A stretch of DNA of 29,147 nucleotides. Source: Pinguiococcus pyrenoidosus. Lineage: Eukaryota > Sar > Pinguiophyceae > Pinguiochrysidales > Pinguiochrysidaceae. This document shows positions 10,727 through 20,775 of this stretch, one piece after another (the first letter of the stretch is position 1; every line of letters begins with the position of its first letter). Where the stretch lies: contig JAAMXY010001262.1 in assembly GCA_019677205.1 (NCBI GenBank), positions 6,609-35,755 of the forward strand. Reading direction: 5' to 3'. Under the pieces are notes generated by a model. The model searched no databases. It saw only the letters and a list, made by a program, of their open reading frames with translations, and had not been told where the DNA came from. Both the position numbers and the translations under genes were made by a program.

Positions 10727-11043
10727 GGTCTGAAGGACTGCCTTCAGAAAGGGTGAACACTGAGGCGAGCGCGTGCGGCGCCGTTGTGCTGAGAATGATC
10801 ATTGGGAAGGTGTGGTTGCCTCATGTCGCATACTCTTCGTGCCTCTTTCGCTTTCATCATACACCTTGCCTTCCTCCTCCAAGCTGCCTCATGCGGCGGT
10901 GCATCGATAGCGCATCTGCTGCATGTTTCTACTCATGGCGTTCTCTAGCTTGCTTGTGGCTTTTTCTAGCTTGCTTGTCTCTTTCGCTTTCGTCTTGAAT
11001 CTCTGGTGCTGATGGCAGCATCCTTCTTGTTGGCCGCTGCGCC
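10727..11043. other. Intergenic, between convergent genes
   Basis: 317 bp between the TACO1 stop and the stop of the MGGC gene, presumably both 3' UTRs. A 13-mer ctagcttgcttgt is repeated at 10945-10957 and 10966-10978 within a pyrimidine-rich stretch. No gene was found. Confidence 0.5.
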
Positions 11044-11850
11044 CTAGGGGCCGAACTCGAACCCATCTTCCGACGCTACCTGCCCGTTAGCCTCCTCGAA
11101 AGTCTGTACGGTGACTTTGATTTCTGTTGTCGGCTGCTTGGAAAACGTAGCTGGCGTGCCATTGGAAGACGTAGCTAGCATTCCAAGGGGCTGCTGTGCC
11201 GTGTCCTGCACCTCGTCATCGTCTGAGAACGAGAAGGATTCCAGCACCAAAGATCTCTATATCGTATATCATACATCGACCAAAACGCGGCACGCTCAGA
11301 AAGCTGGATCAGGATTTCCATAGATCGAGGAACTGCTCGGAACGCACCGATGTGTTCTCTCTCCTGTCTTCTCTCTTGTCCTCTCTTTGGTCCGGCTCGG
11401 GCTTCTCCGGCTCGGACGGTAGCTGTCGCCCTACCGCGGCTGGATTCTTGGGCCCATGCTCCCCGTAGGCTCGCATCAGCTCCTCGGCTTCATCTCGAGG
11501 CTTGCCCTAGCATGCCATGCCCCACTGAGACTCTGCCATTGCCTGGACCATGCTTTCGGCAGACTTACAGCAGTTGTTCTCGGTCGGCGTGGCAAAGGAC
11601 TCTGGCGTTCCAGCCGGAACTTTTGCAAGTCGGGGAAGGCCTCTACGGCCTCCGGCGCCTCCTCGACCTTGTCCGCCGCGCTGCCCACCTGGTACTTGGC
11701 AGGGGAAGGCTTTGCGTCTGGCTTTCGGGGCGGCGGAGAGGCCGCCGGCGCGTCGTCTCTGTCCGCACCGTCCTTGTTGAGGATGGGACCGTCTCTCTCG
11801 TCAGCGGCCGGCGGCGGGCCGTTGGCCACCTTGGCGCTGCAGCCTCCCAT
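11044..11850 (-). CDS. Acidic, proline-rich protein with MGGC acylation-type N-terminus
   Basis: Family not recognised. Exons are 11850-11569, 11506-11348 and 11256-11044, giving 217 residues with phase 0 joins and introns of 62 and 91 nt. The N-terminus MGGCSAKVANGP has Gly2, Cys4 and Ser5, a classic N-myristoylation plus palmitoylation context. No membrane helix or signal peptide is present, so lipid anchoring to a membrane face is inferred. The body looks disordered and rich in Pro, Lys, Glu and Asp (PPPRKPDAKPSPAKYQ, EPEKPEPDQREDKREDRREN). The last exon has an acidic serine patch, SFSFSDDDE, that looks like a casein-kinase-2 target. It is head-to-head with the gene at 12081. The exon joins are my inference from splice signals and frame. 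Confidence 0.65.
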
Positions 11851-12080
11851 GCGCGGGCTCCTCTGCCGCCCCCGGCAGCTTTGAGAAGCCTATCTCCAGA
11901 GTGCCGCACCTGAGATGCGCAGATCCATCTCTTCGATGCGCAGAGAGCGGCGTTCCGGACCTATCAGCTGATACCTGTGAGGCGTTCGCGGGCTTGTTGC
12001 GCCATTCAATAGCAACCTTACGCCCGTCGGATGCGCTCGCCGCCTCTCTCGTCTTTGGTGACCGAAGGAAATCGCTCATC
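11851..12080. promoter_or_regulatory. Divergent upstream region, MGGC gene / leader-membrane gene
   Basis: 230 bp between two outward start codons. It contains two gatgcgcag motifs 21 bp apart (from 11913 and from 11935). No TATA or CCAAT box was seen. The promoter role is inferred from position. Confidence 0.35.
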
Positions 12081-13707
12081 ATGAAAATCGCCCTGGCGAC
12101 TCGACAGCTGCTAGGGATCGTCCTGGTGGCGCAGCTTGAGCTCAGCGTCGCGCTGGCGCCGCGGCGCTTCCTGCTCCGGCCTTCGCCGCAGCTTCCGTAT
12201 CGCCGAATTTACGCCGACTCCGGCGCCGAAGACCTCTCATATGTCCTGCAGTACCAGGACCTCCGCAGGTGACTCGACGCGAAGGAGAATCCACGTGAAA
12301 AATCCAGAAGGAATGAGGAAAATCCCGTGAATCCCCCTCAGGAAAAGCCTGGATGAGCTGCTGCACATGGCCCGCGAGCTGGACATTCCGCTGACTCGCT
12401 CGTACTACGCCGCCGCCGACGCGGTTCGAGAAGCTGAGCTTCGCGATGAGCTCGCGGGAATCGTGGCCTACAACTTGCGCTCCGACGCCGTAGCGGAAGA
12501 GGAGGACGAGGAACTTTTCGCCCCCGACGGCTTCACTCCTCGCCCTCAACCTGCTGCGGGGAAGACGGCCGCGACCGAAAGAGCGCGTCCGCAGCCGCCG
12601 GAGGCGCCACGGCCGGCAGAGCCGGATGAGAAGATGAAGGAGGGCCTTGGGCAGGTGCTGAACGGGATCGCCGATGTGTTCTTCGAGGACACGCCGGCGG
12701 TATCTGCGATGAACGACTCTTGGAAAGGTATGTCGCGGCATGTGTTTTTGAGGGGGAGCGGGGGAGTTGTTTTTGTCCCTTGACAAGAGGAGAGGGAGTC
12801 GAACCGCAGTCTTCAGGCTTCAGGCTTCAGGCTTCAGGCTTCAGGCTTCAGGCTTCCGGGTTCATGCTTCATGCTTCAGGCTTCGGTGAATCAATAACCA
12901 AGGGCTTCGCAATGCTACTTGTAGTGGACGAAGCCGCTCTCTTTGGTGACCGGGATGCGACCGCGAAAGGACGCGACGCCGACGCGAAAGGGCGCGACCT
13001 TGATGCGAAAGACAAGACATGGCTGAGGCACCTGAACCCCTTTGCGGCGGCTGGTGCCCTTGCGGAGAATGCCCTCCTGGGGATCCTCATGCTGGGTCCC
13101 GACGAGAAGCGAAGCGGCAAGTTCGAGACCTTCAACGTCTCTACAAAGGAGAAGGTGCCCACCCCCGGAGCAAGCACTGCACCAGGAGACTCGGCCTTTC
13201 GCGACCGCGGCCCCGCTAGAGCAACCACGGTCGCGGCTGCAACGCCCGGACCACGACCGCCCTCTAAACGAGGTTCTAGGTTTCAGCGGGGGCGAAAGTT
13301 CCTGTTCGGACTTCTCCAAGTTGAAAATGGCGATGTACGTCGATCGACCTTGACCGTGTCCGGCCTGCGGGGCCTCTGCATCGCCTTCTTCAGGTAGACT
13401 AATTTTGACAGCCTTGGTGGTGGCCATGCTCTTCCTTGTTGCTCATCAGCTTTTGCGTGCTAGGGCGTGTCTGCACCTCGCCACATGGGCTGGGGCTGGA
13501 TACATCCCCGGTGAAGTGGTCGCATTTGCCACCTTGGCCTATGCTTTGCTCTATCGTCACGGCTTGTGGGGATTTGCTGTTGCTCTGCTTGTGGTCCGCG
13601 TCGCGGTCGTGGCCATCTTCGGGAAAGGACCGGCAGGCACTCCGAGAAATGACGACGCAAGGCAGGGGCAGGGCGAGGGTATGAGGCCCGCAGGCTCAGC
13701 CTTGTAG
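12081..13707 (+). CDS. Membrane protein with signal-peptide/possible plastid leader, 411 aa
   Basis: Family not recognised. Exons are 12081-12268, 12342-12727, 12925-13272 and 13394-13707, totalling 412 codons. The N-terminus is a signal peptide (MKIALATRQLLGIVLVAQLE, then LSVALA) followed by a basic, acid-poor stretch (PRRFLLRPSPQLPYRR). That layout resembles the bipartite plastid leaders of algae with complex plastids, but an ordinary secretory protein is also possible. Residues 64-190 are helical and charged. Exon 3 carries a short degenerate repeat (DRDATAKGRDADAKGRDLD). Exon 4 supplies about three hydrophobic segments (LILTALVVAMLFLV, a central one, and FAVALLVVRVAVVAIFG). The last donor (g|gttcta) is weak and was chosen because it is the phase-1 donor that keeps the frame and yields KRGRLILTALVV. 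The end converges on the PhoD-like gene. Confidence 0.65.
12810..12885 (+). repeat. CTTCAGG heptamer minisatellite in intron
   Basis: About ten 7-nt units of cttcagg, the later ones degenerate (cttccgg, ttcatgc), fill part of the 197-nt intron 12728-12924. The array ends about 40 nt before the gtag acceptor. Confidence 0.9.
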
Positions 13708-13861
13708 GTTTCACTCAGTGACTTCCCGCGACAAGGCACCGGAGCGGTGTAGAAGGTCCACCAAGAAAAGCTCTTCATCCAGCCGAGCCAAATCGACCCG
13801 AAGTCTAGCCGATGCGTGGGTTGCTTCACCACGAATCCGGAGTCCGTCGAGGAAAGCACAT

Positions 13862-16140
13862 TCACGGGACCTTTGGCGAAAGAGTTACGCTTGCTTTGCA
13901 TTTTAGGCGGCCTGTTTGAAGCGAGAATTGCAGCTCTCCGGACGGCGAAAGGCGCAGGAGCCCGTGATTGCCGACGTCCGCACCATCGGCGGGAACCACG
14001 ATCCTTGACGAGAATCCCCGTGGGCCAAGGAGCATCTGCGTGTACGGGTCTTGCCCAGGAATGGCAACGAGCGCTTCAACGTCCTCGGCAGCTTCCTCTT
14101 CTTCAACCCCAGGACTAAATGGACCAATGCTGAGCTCATACCAACCATTTTGCGCTTGGGCCGCCGCGTTGCTTTCTTCCCCGAGCGTAAGTGGTGCCTC
14201 GGAAGCATCGTCACGCTTGTCACGCTTGTCCGGCTCGTCGTGAACATCCTGAACATCCTGAACATCCTGAACGACCTGAACGACCTGAACGACCTGAACG
14301 TCCTGAACGTCCTGAACTTCGACGTCAACGCTACCGGGTCTGTCGCTGAAGTGCGTCAAGTGAGAGATGCGATCGTGGCCCGTGAGGACGAGAATGTTGC
14401 GAAGACGTGGTCGCGGGCCGGTGGTGAGATCGCCTAGGAGCTTGATGATGTCGCTGGAGCCTGAGATTCCCTTAGTAGACTCTTCCGTAGGATTCTGCTG
14501 TCCCCTGCTGTGGCGGGACTGCCCTTTGGTCAACAGAGCTTCGTTTCTGGTCTCGTTGCCGGTGTCCGTAGTTCGACTTCCCCCTCGGTCGGTTGCAAAT
14601 GCAAGCGGACATCCAATCGCAAGCAGCGTCCAGGTGGTGTGCACTGCGGACAACGCCTCGGAGAGCTCTTCTAGGGTAGCCGAGAGGACAGCCTCGCCGC
14701 GGGTGGAAACAGACACGAGCGTGGCATGAGGGCCGAGTAGCAGGGTCTGGACGGCAGGCAGATCGCCGCTGCGGAGGGGCATGTGCCGCTGAAACGCTAG
14801 GTCTGCGATGGATGTGGACGTTTGTATGCGCGTTCCGCTTTCGGCCTTGTGCCCAGGCTTTCCACGCGTAGCCTCTGCTTCCTATGGGTTGAGTCCCATC
14901 GTTAGAAGAACACCGAAATGCTGCAAGAGAGTCAGGAGCCCCAGCGGTACCTTTGCCAAGTGATCCCTGGCCGTGGGTGCGCTATCATTCCAGCAGGACA
15001 CCAGGAGAGGGGCAAGCTCGGATAGCTCCATCAATGACGCGGCGTCGATGGCCTTGCAGTAGGCAGCGTTTAGGGCGATTCGAGCAGCGGCCGATTCCTC
15101 CGGACTCGCCTCCGCTAACGAGGAAGGGTAATGGGAAGCCGGAAGAAAGTCCCCAAGAAGCACAGTCGCGTCGGCTGTGGTCTGGGAGAAACAGAGAATG
15201 CAGCACAAGCATTAAGGCTGGCTGCCGGTCGACCGATGCCCCGTCAAATCGACAAGGAAGATTTCACCTGCCCACAAATCGCCTGCACCACTGCTTTCAT
15301 GGGTCCTTTGCCCACGGCGATTGGAACGGGACGAGAAAGAAGTAGAAGACTGAGCGCAGGTGCCAGGTCCGCGCCGGCAGCGTTGCAGTCGGGCAGGGTG
15401 CGGACCTTGAAGAACGCAAAGTTGTCTGCATCGGGTCCTGGGAAGCCCCGACTTGGCGCCAGAAGGCAGACGCGGCCGTAGTACTGGCAACCCGAGTGGA
15501 GATGCTCAAACGTGCACGCGCAAGCATAGTCTGCGTCCCGCACGACGGGAACGCTCTGCGTCTCGTCGAGGCTACTGAAGTCCGGCGTGAGAGCCAGTTG
15601 GACCACGATCTGACCGGCGCCGAAGGCCCTGGACCAGACGGTGAAGCTCTGGTCACTGACGCTTCCAAGCACTGGGCCATCGCTCAGCCCGACGAGTTTG
15701 CTCTTCACCAACCCGAGCAGCTGCTCGCTGGCGATCCGGCGGGCAAGAGCTCTTCGGCCCCGGAGCAGAAGATATGCCCGTGCTGCCTGAAGATCTCGCT
15801 GTCGTTTGGCAATGTGCCGGGGGTTGGTACGATGGAGGTACTGACACAGGAATCGAAGCCCGTTGAAGCCGTAGTTGAACTCGAACGGCGGAAGCTGCGT
15901 CTCCTCCGTAGAAAGCTCTTCGTCAGTGGTGTTGTCGACGTCGCTGGCATCAAAGGAAGCATCGTCGCTTCCCTCTTCCTCGTCTGACGCATTTCGCTCC
16001 TCAAATGGCAGCTCGTACACCTTGCGATATGGGGCTTCTAGCAGGCCGTGCTTGGATGCGTGCTGCAGACACTCACTGAGGCCGGTGTACAGCAGCTCTT
16101 GCAGCTCTGCAAAGGCCTCCGGGCTGATTCGAGACGACAT
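13862..16140 (-). CDS. Divergent PhoD-like metallophosphoesterase homologue, 707 aa
   Basis: Exons are 16140-15268, 15181-14951 and 14881-13862, with phase 0 joins and introns of 86 and 69 nt. The order of blocks follows the PhoD/alkaline-phosphatase-D family. A fibronectin-like N domain comes first (GSVSDQSFTVWSRA, then a tyrosine-rich HSGCQYYGRVCLL and FFKVRTLPD). Next are TVLLGDFLPAS in place of the metal-binding QLGDxxY, LLVSCWNDSAPTARDH where DDHE is expected, and RNILVLTGHDRISHLTHF where SGDxH is expected. Only the first Asp ligand is clearly kept, so this may be an inactive or re-purposed relative. A 9-nt coding repeat follows (DVQ/VVQ units), then charged DKRDKRDD. No signal peptide is visible. 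The region around residues 50-85 is acidic and serine-rich. The last exon's end is taken as the first in-frame stop; the family call is moderate. Confidence 0.7.
14241..14328 (-). repeat. 9-nt coding minisatellite, DVQ/VVQ units
   Basis: Nine-nucleotide units (plus strand tgaacatcc, tgaacgacc, tgaacgtcc) occur about nine times in exon 3 of the PhoD-like gene. They encode consecutive VQ-containing triplets. The period is a multiple of three, so expansion keeps the frame. Confidence 0.9.
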
Positions 16141-16942
16141 TCCGTTTCGAGGACTTGCAGTCCGAGTTGAGACAGACGCGCAGCGCAGCCGACGGCAGAT
16201 GCCTCTGCCATAGGGCGTAGGTTCCTTATTGTACCATTCGACGGCCTCAAGACCAGGCAGAGTGTCGGTCCAGGACCCCGGAGCATGTCGAGTCCGGGAA
16301 GGTCCGGACTCTACATATCATATGATCCCGGAATCCTCGGAGGCCCGAGCCGCTGAAGCAATTGCGATGCCTGATGCCTGATGCGTGCTCTTGTTCAATT
16401 GCCGAAGCGCGTCTTTCGTGGGGGCTGCGGATGGATTGGAATTGGAAGCCTTGCTTGCGCACGGCCGTGTGCTGTGGTTTGGTGTGGTGTGGCGTGGTGT
16501 GGTGTGCTCTGCTGTGGTGTGGTGTAGTGCCCTGCGCGTTGCTCTGGCACCTCAAGTCAAGACAAGCTTCCCCCCATCTTTCGTGACATTGAGGCTTTCT
16601 TGATCTGTGATCTTTGAGGCCCCGGGAAGTTGTCGAGACCTCACAAGGATCCCCTTTCTGCCACACAAGGATCCTCTCTCCTCTGATGAATGTCTTCATT
16701 AACCAAAAATTCGAGTCTCTTCTCCGACAATCGAGGCTCTAAGCCGAGACTGATCTGCATGAGAGACACGTGTGGGACCACCGATAGATGCACTCTCTTC
16801 GGCGTGCCACAAGATCAAGCAACTGCGTCCCACCAACGCTGAATCTGTTGTCCACCAGGAATGCCATCTCCACGACAAATGTACACAAAATCGTCTGGAT
16901 GCGAATGTGAGGTGTTGGAGTCGCTCCCCCACAGCGGTGAGC
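16141..16942. other. Intergenic, ADAM 3' end to PhoD-like 5' end
   Basis: 802 bp hold the 3' UTR of the protease and the promoter of the PhoD-like gene. A TGGTG/TGTGG-type simple repeat lies at about 16476-16530. No supported gene was found on either strand; ORFs here are low-complexity or lack a recognisable fold. Confidence 0.5.
16476..16530 (+). repeat. TGGTG-type simple repeat
   Basis: An imperfect run of tggtg and ggtgt pentamers, interrupted by tggcg and ctctgc, forms a G/T-rich strand tract. It is intergenic. Confidence 0.8.
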
Positions 16943-19900
16943 TCACTCATATACCTCAGCGACCTCAACAAGGAATGGCGCGGGACCGCTCGATGCTGCT
17001 GCATTATCGGCTTGACGCCTCCTTGAACGGCGCATGAGCGCAATGACGCCGGCGAAGAGTGTGAAGCCGACGGCCGCGAGACCAACCGAGAAGCCAGCGT
17101 TCTCAATGTCATCAACACCGAAGCCTGGCGAGTCGCTGGACTCCTCGTCGTCCGCCGAACGGCCGTCGTTGCCAGGAGGCAGCACATCTGGCGGATCTTG
17201 ATTGCTTTGCCCATTACCGTCCGCTGCCGTGGAAGGCGCCAAGGATGTTGGGAACGAGCTTGGGGAAGACGTTGGCGACGGGCTGGGAGCGGCAGAAAGC
17301 TCGGTGGGCGCTTGTGAGGGATTGGCAACGCTCGCCGCCGAAGGCGATGCTGATGGGCGCCGTGTCATTGCCGTTGGCGACGAAGACGGCGGGGGAAGCA
17401 CCGGATCGCGAGTGGGCCCGGGGCCTGTATAGTCGCTCGGGGCCGCTGACGGCTGCTCAGTACTTTGCGTAGACGGCATTCCCGACGGCGCCTCGGCCGA
17501 CGGAGTTGGAGAGGACGACGGCGGCGTTGCTTCGGAGTTTGTTGGTCCCGCAGAAGGCGCCCACGTGCTCGCGGTGGGACGCAAGGGAAAGACCCCTCGG
17601 GAGGCAAGCGACGGACTTCTTGACGGCTCTTCGGAGCTCTCGCTTGGTACCTGTGTCGGACTGCCGCCGTCTGCTGCCGAAGGCATTGACGACGCCGCCA
17701 GCGTAGGAGAGCTGCTGGGAAGTGGCGACGGATCTGGGCCGGCCGCGCCAGTTGGCGCCTCCGACGCGGAAGGTCTGAGCGAACGCGGTGTTGTAGTCGA
17801 TAGACTCGGAGCTGCAGTGTCGAAGATGCCGAACGACCGGGACGGGCTGCTAGACGGCACGAGAAAAGCTGAAACCGTCGGCAACCTGCTTGGTATCGCA
17901 ATGGGCTGATCTGTCCTCGGCACGGTGGGTGCCAAGGTGAAGCTCTCGGTCTCCGTCGGCATTGGCGTCGGCGTCACGGGCATCGTTGTCCGCGTCGGTG
18001 CCGAGGTGCCTGCGAAGCTTGGGTACGCGGACGGTGCAGCGATCGGGCTCGACGGCTGCGGGGACGTTGCGCTGGGCCACGTGGGCTCCACGGACGGTTC
18101 CCGCGTGCCGCCTGGCACACCCGAAGGACGCACCGTCGGCGCCAAGCTTGTCCCTATACAGCGACAGAACATGAGAACGGACCGGAACGCAGCTCTCTCA
18201 GCAGACCCAGCACAAGAGTGACTTCTGGACATTCTTGGGGCGTTGACTCACCTGGCGAAGGCAGACTTGCAGGAATGCTTGCTTGGGAAGGATCCGAAGT
18301 GGGCGGCGATTGGACTGGGATGCCACCAGGAGAAGGTGAAAGCGTCTGAGCCGTTGATGGCGCGGGGGAGGCGGGGCTCGGCGCAAGCGACGGCGATGGC
18401 GACGGTCGCTCCGTTGGAAGCTCGGTTGGTCGCGCCGACGGCTTGGCGCTCGGAGCTTCTGTAGGTGACCTGCTGGGCGCCGGAGTTGGTGACATGGTCG
18501 GTGCTCCCGTGGCCTCACTTGGCTGCCCAGTCGGCAGCGGCGTAGGCTGTCTCGTCGGCAGCGGCGTGGGCTGCCCAGTTGGCCGCCCAGTTGGCCGCCC
18601 AGTTGGCCGCCCAGTTGGCACCAGGGTGGGCGACGGGGACGGTGCTTTGGACGGAAGCCGAGCGGGCGTGGGCGGGTCCGTTCGGGTGATGCACTCGCCG
18701 TTCTGGCAGACCCCCTGTCCGTCCGCGCAACTGCCCCCGATTTGGCCCGTGGGCTCTTGGGTACCGGGGTCGATCGCGACGAACAGGCTCAAGTCCGAGC
18801 AGGTCCCTGAAGAGCTCAGAAGGCATTTCACCTTGCAGGCATCGTCCTCGTTGATGCCGCAGGTGCCGTCGAAGTTGCTATATCTTTCGCAGAGTTCAGC
18901 CTCCAGGCAGACGCCGAGGTCGCAGTAGCCAGTGCCACTGAACGTCTCAACGGCGCGACACAGAGTGCCCTTCGCCGCGAACTTGCAGTCGGCCGAACAG
19001 CATTCCTCACTGTTTCCGTGGGGACTGCACTGCGCCGACGCGGACAATCGGCAGTTCTCGCAGCACGGACAGCTCAGAACGCCGTACTCTGGACACTCGC
19101 ACTCTTCGTCTCCGTCAACTACTGCATCGCCGCAGAAGTTGCGCTGGAATGCGCTGCACCCGCCGCCGATCTCCTTGGAAAGCTCGCCGCACACCTCGTC
19201 TTTCCGGTACTTCATGTTGAACTGATACTCCCCGTTCAGGCGGCCGCTACCGTAGTCCATGATGCCACCCGTGGTGCCCTGGCCTTCCTCGAAGGAGTGG
19301 TCCGCGGCGAAGTTGTGGCCCAGTTCGTGAGCGAAGATCGTCCACGTGACCCCTTCGTTGTAGAAATTGACCCCGACGTTGGGTGCGAGGTCGGAATCCT
19401 CGCACAGCCCTCGCAGGTATGCGATTCCGACGGTGCCGAAGACGCCGCAGTCGCGGAAGAGCTGCCAGGACCCCTGGAACGATGGCTTCTGCCATGCGCG
19501 AAAGTCGCGCAACTGGGTCTCGATCGGCGTGCAGCTGCCGTCTGCATCGGTCGCGTCCCAGTCGGGCGCGTCGACGGGCGTCGTCTGAATGAAGGAGTCC
19601 TTCAGGCTGAGAATAATGTCCAGCTGACGGTCGTAGATGATGTTGGCATCGTTGATCATCTCCTCGAAGAAGTCGACGGCTTGCTCCGTGGTGCCTCCAA
19701 GCGTCGCGAAGAGGTCCGATCCCATCGCCATCCCCAAGTTCAGGATCATCTTGCCCTGCTCTTGCCCAGGCCAGCAGTTCTCAAATCTATCCACCAATCT
19801 ACGCGACACATGTTCCCAGTGCTGGAAATCATGATGGTGACCATGGTGGCCATGGTCGTCGTGCTCATGCTCATGTTCATGGTCATGTTCATGGTCATGT

Positions 19901-20775
19901 TCATGCTCATGGCCATGTTCATGTTCATGGTCAGGTTCGTATTGGTGGTGATGGTCATGGTCATGTTCATGTTCATGTTCATGTTCATGTTCATGTTCAT
20001 GCTCGTCCTCATATCTATGCTGATGACCATGCTCGTCTTCATGTTCATGACCATGCTCATGATCCTCTCCAGACCGGTTCCCGCGCTCATGCTCGTGCTC
20101 AAGGTCCTGGTGATGGTCATGTTCTGCCTCATGCTCAGCATGCGTCACATGCCGAGGATGTGGATGCCGTCCACCGTGGCCACGGTCATACTTCTCGCCT
20201 CTCTCGTCGTGTCTATTACTCTCTGCACCTCTTTCCGCGCCTCTCCTCCGGCCGCCGCGCAGCCGCCGAAGGCTCCCAAGGTCCATGTGATCATGGTTGC
20301 CGCATGATCCCGTGGCATGCTCGCTGGGCTCGATCACCACGGCCTCCGCCTCCCCCTGCCGCTTCTCCACCACGAAGGTGTGGTTGCCATGAACCACCAC
20401 GGCATGCACTTTGCCGTGCTCCACGGTGAGAGCGCCCCCGGCGCCCCGAAACACCGGGACGCCGAACTGCAGCCCTTGCAACTCTTGAATGCCTGCTTCG
20501 GTAGCGACGCGCACGGTGGCTCCCGGGCCCAGCGCGCTGCGGGCCCGGGGCAGATGCAGCTCGAAATCCTGCTCTAGATACCGGAAGCTCAGCTGCACGC
20601 CACCGGCTGCCGCGAGCAAGTGGCGGTGCAGCGGGGCGCTGTAGGCAGCCTTCTCAGGCAGCAGATCGGCCCCCAGAGCGCTCCGGAGGCGGAAGCGCCA
20701 CGCCGCTGGCAGCTCCCGGGCCGCCCCGGCCACCACAAAGCAGCCCGTGAGGGCCACCAGCCATGGCGGCCGCAT
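16943..20775 (-). CDS. ADAM-like membrane zinc metalloprotease with His-rich and PT-rich regions
   Basis: Exons are 20775-18252 and 18153-16943 (98-nt intron), giving 1,244 residues. A signal peptide starts at ATG 20775 (MRPPWLVALTGCFVVAGAAR). The prodomain ends with a possible cysteine switch (SCGNH, Cys158) and basic convertase-type sites (RRLRGGRRR, 170-178). Residues 209-322 are extraordinarily His-rich (about 46 His with Glu/Asp). Next comes the catalytic domain with HELGHNFAADH at 483-493 (HExxHxxGxxH-type zinc site with N in the G position) and the Met-turn GIMDYG. A cysteine-rich, disintegrin-like module (FCGDAVVDGDEECEC..., CCSADC) follows, then long Ser/Pro/Thr stalks with PTGRPTGRPTGQPTPLPT repeats. 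A single helix near 1194-1214 is followed by RRSRRR and a short tail. It is predicted to be a type I surface sheddase, and all zinc ligands are present. Upstream TTG codons were rejected as starts. Confidence 0.88.
18540..18615 (-). repeat. 12-nt coding repeats encoding PTGR/PTPL units
   Basis: Twelve-nucleotide units (plus-strand ccagttggccgc) encode PTGR tetrapeptides, followed by PTPLPTRQ-type units. Stalk repeats of this kind are common on stramenopile surface proteins. Confidence 0.85.
19810..20151 (-). repeat. His-Glu/Asp coding repeat of the ADAM-like gene
   Basis: Hexanucleotide units (plus strand ttcatg, tcatgc, gtcatg) encode EH, DH and GH dipeptides, including seven EH in a row. 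About 46 of 114 residues are histidine. The DNA is a degenerate microsatellite that stays open in frame throughout, which suggests selection on the protein. Confidence 0.92.

Noticed and set aside
19018..20307. Long plus-strand ORF rich in Met and Phe opposite the His-rich tract
   Set aside because: It is the antisense of the CAT/ATG-containing repeat in the protease; the minus strand has signal peptide, zinc site and disintegrin cysteines.
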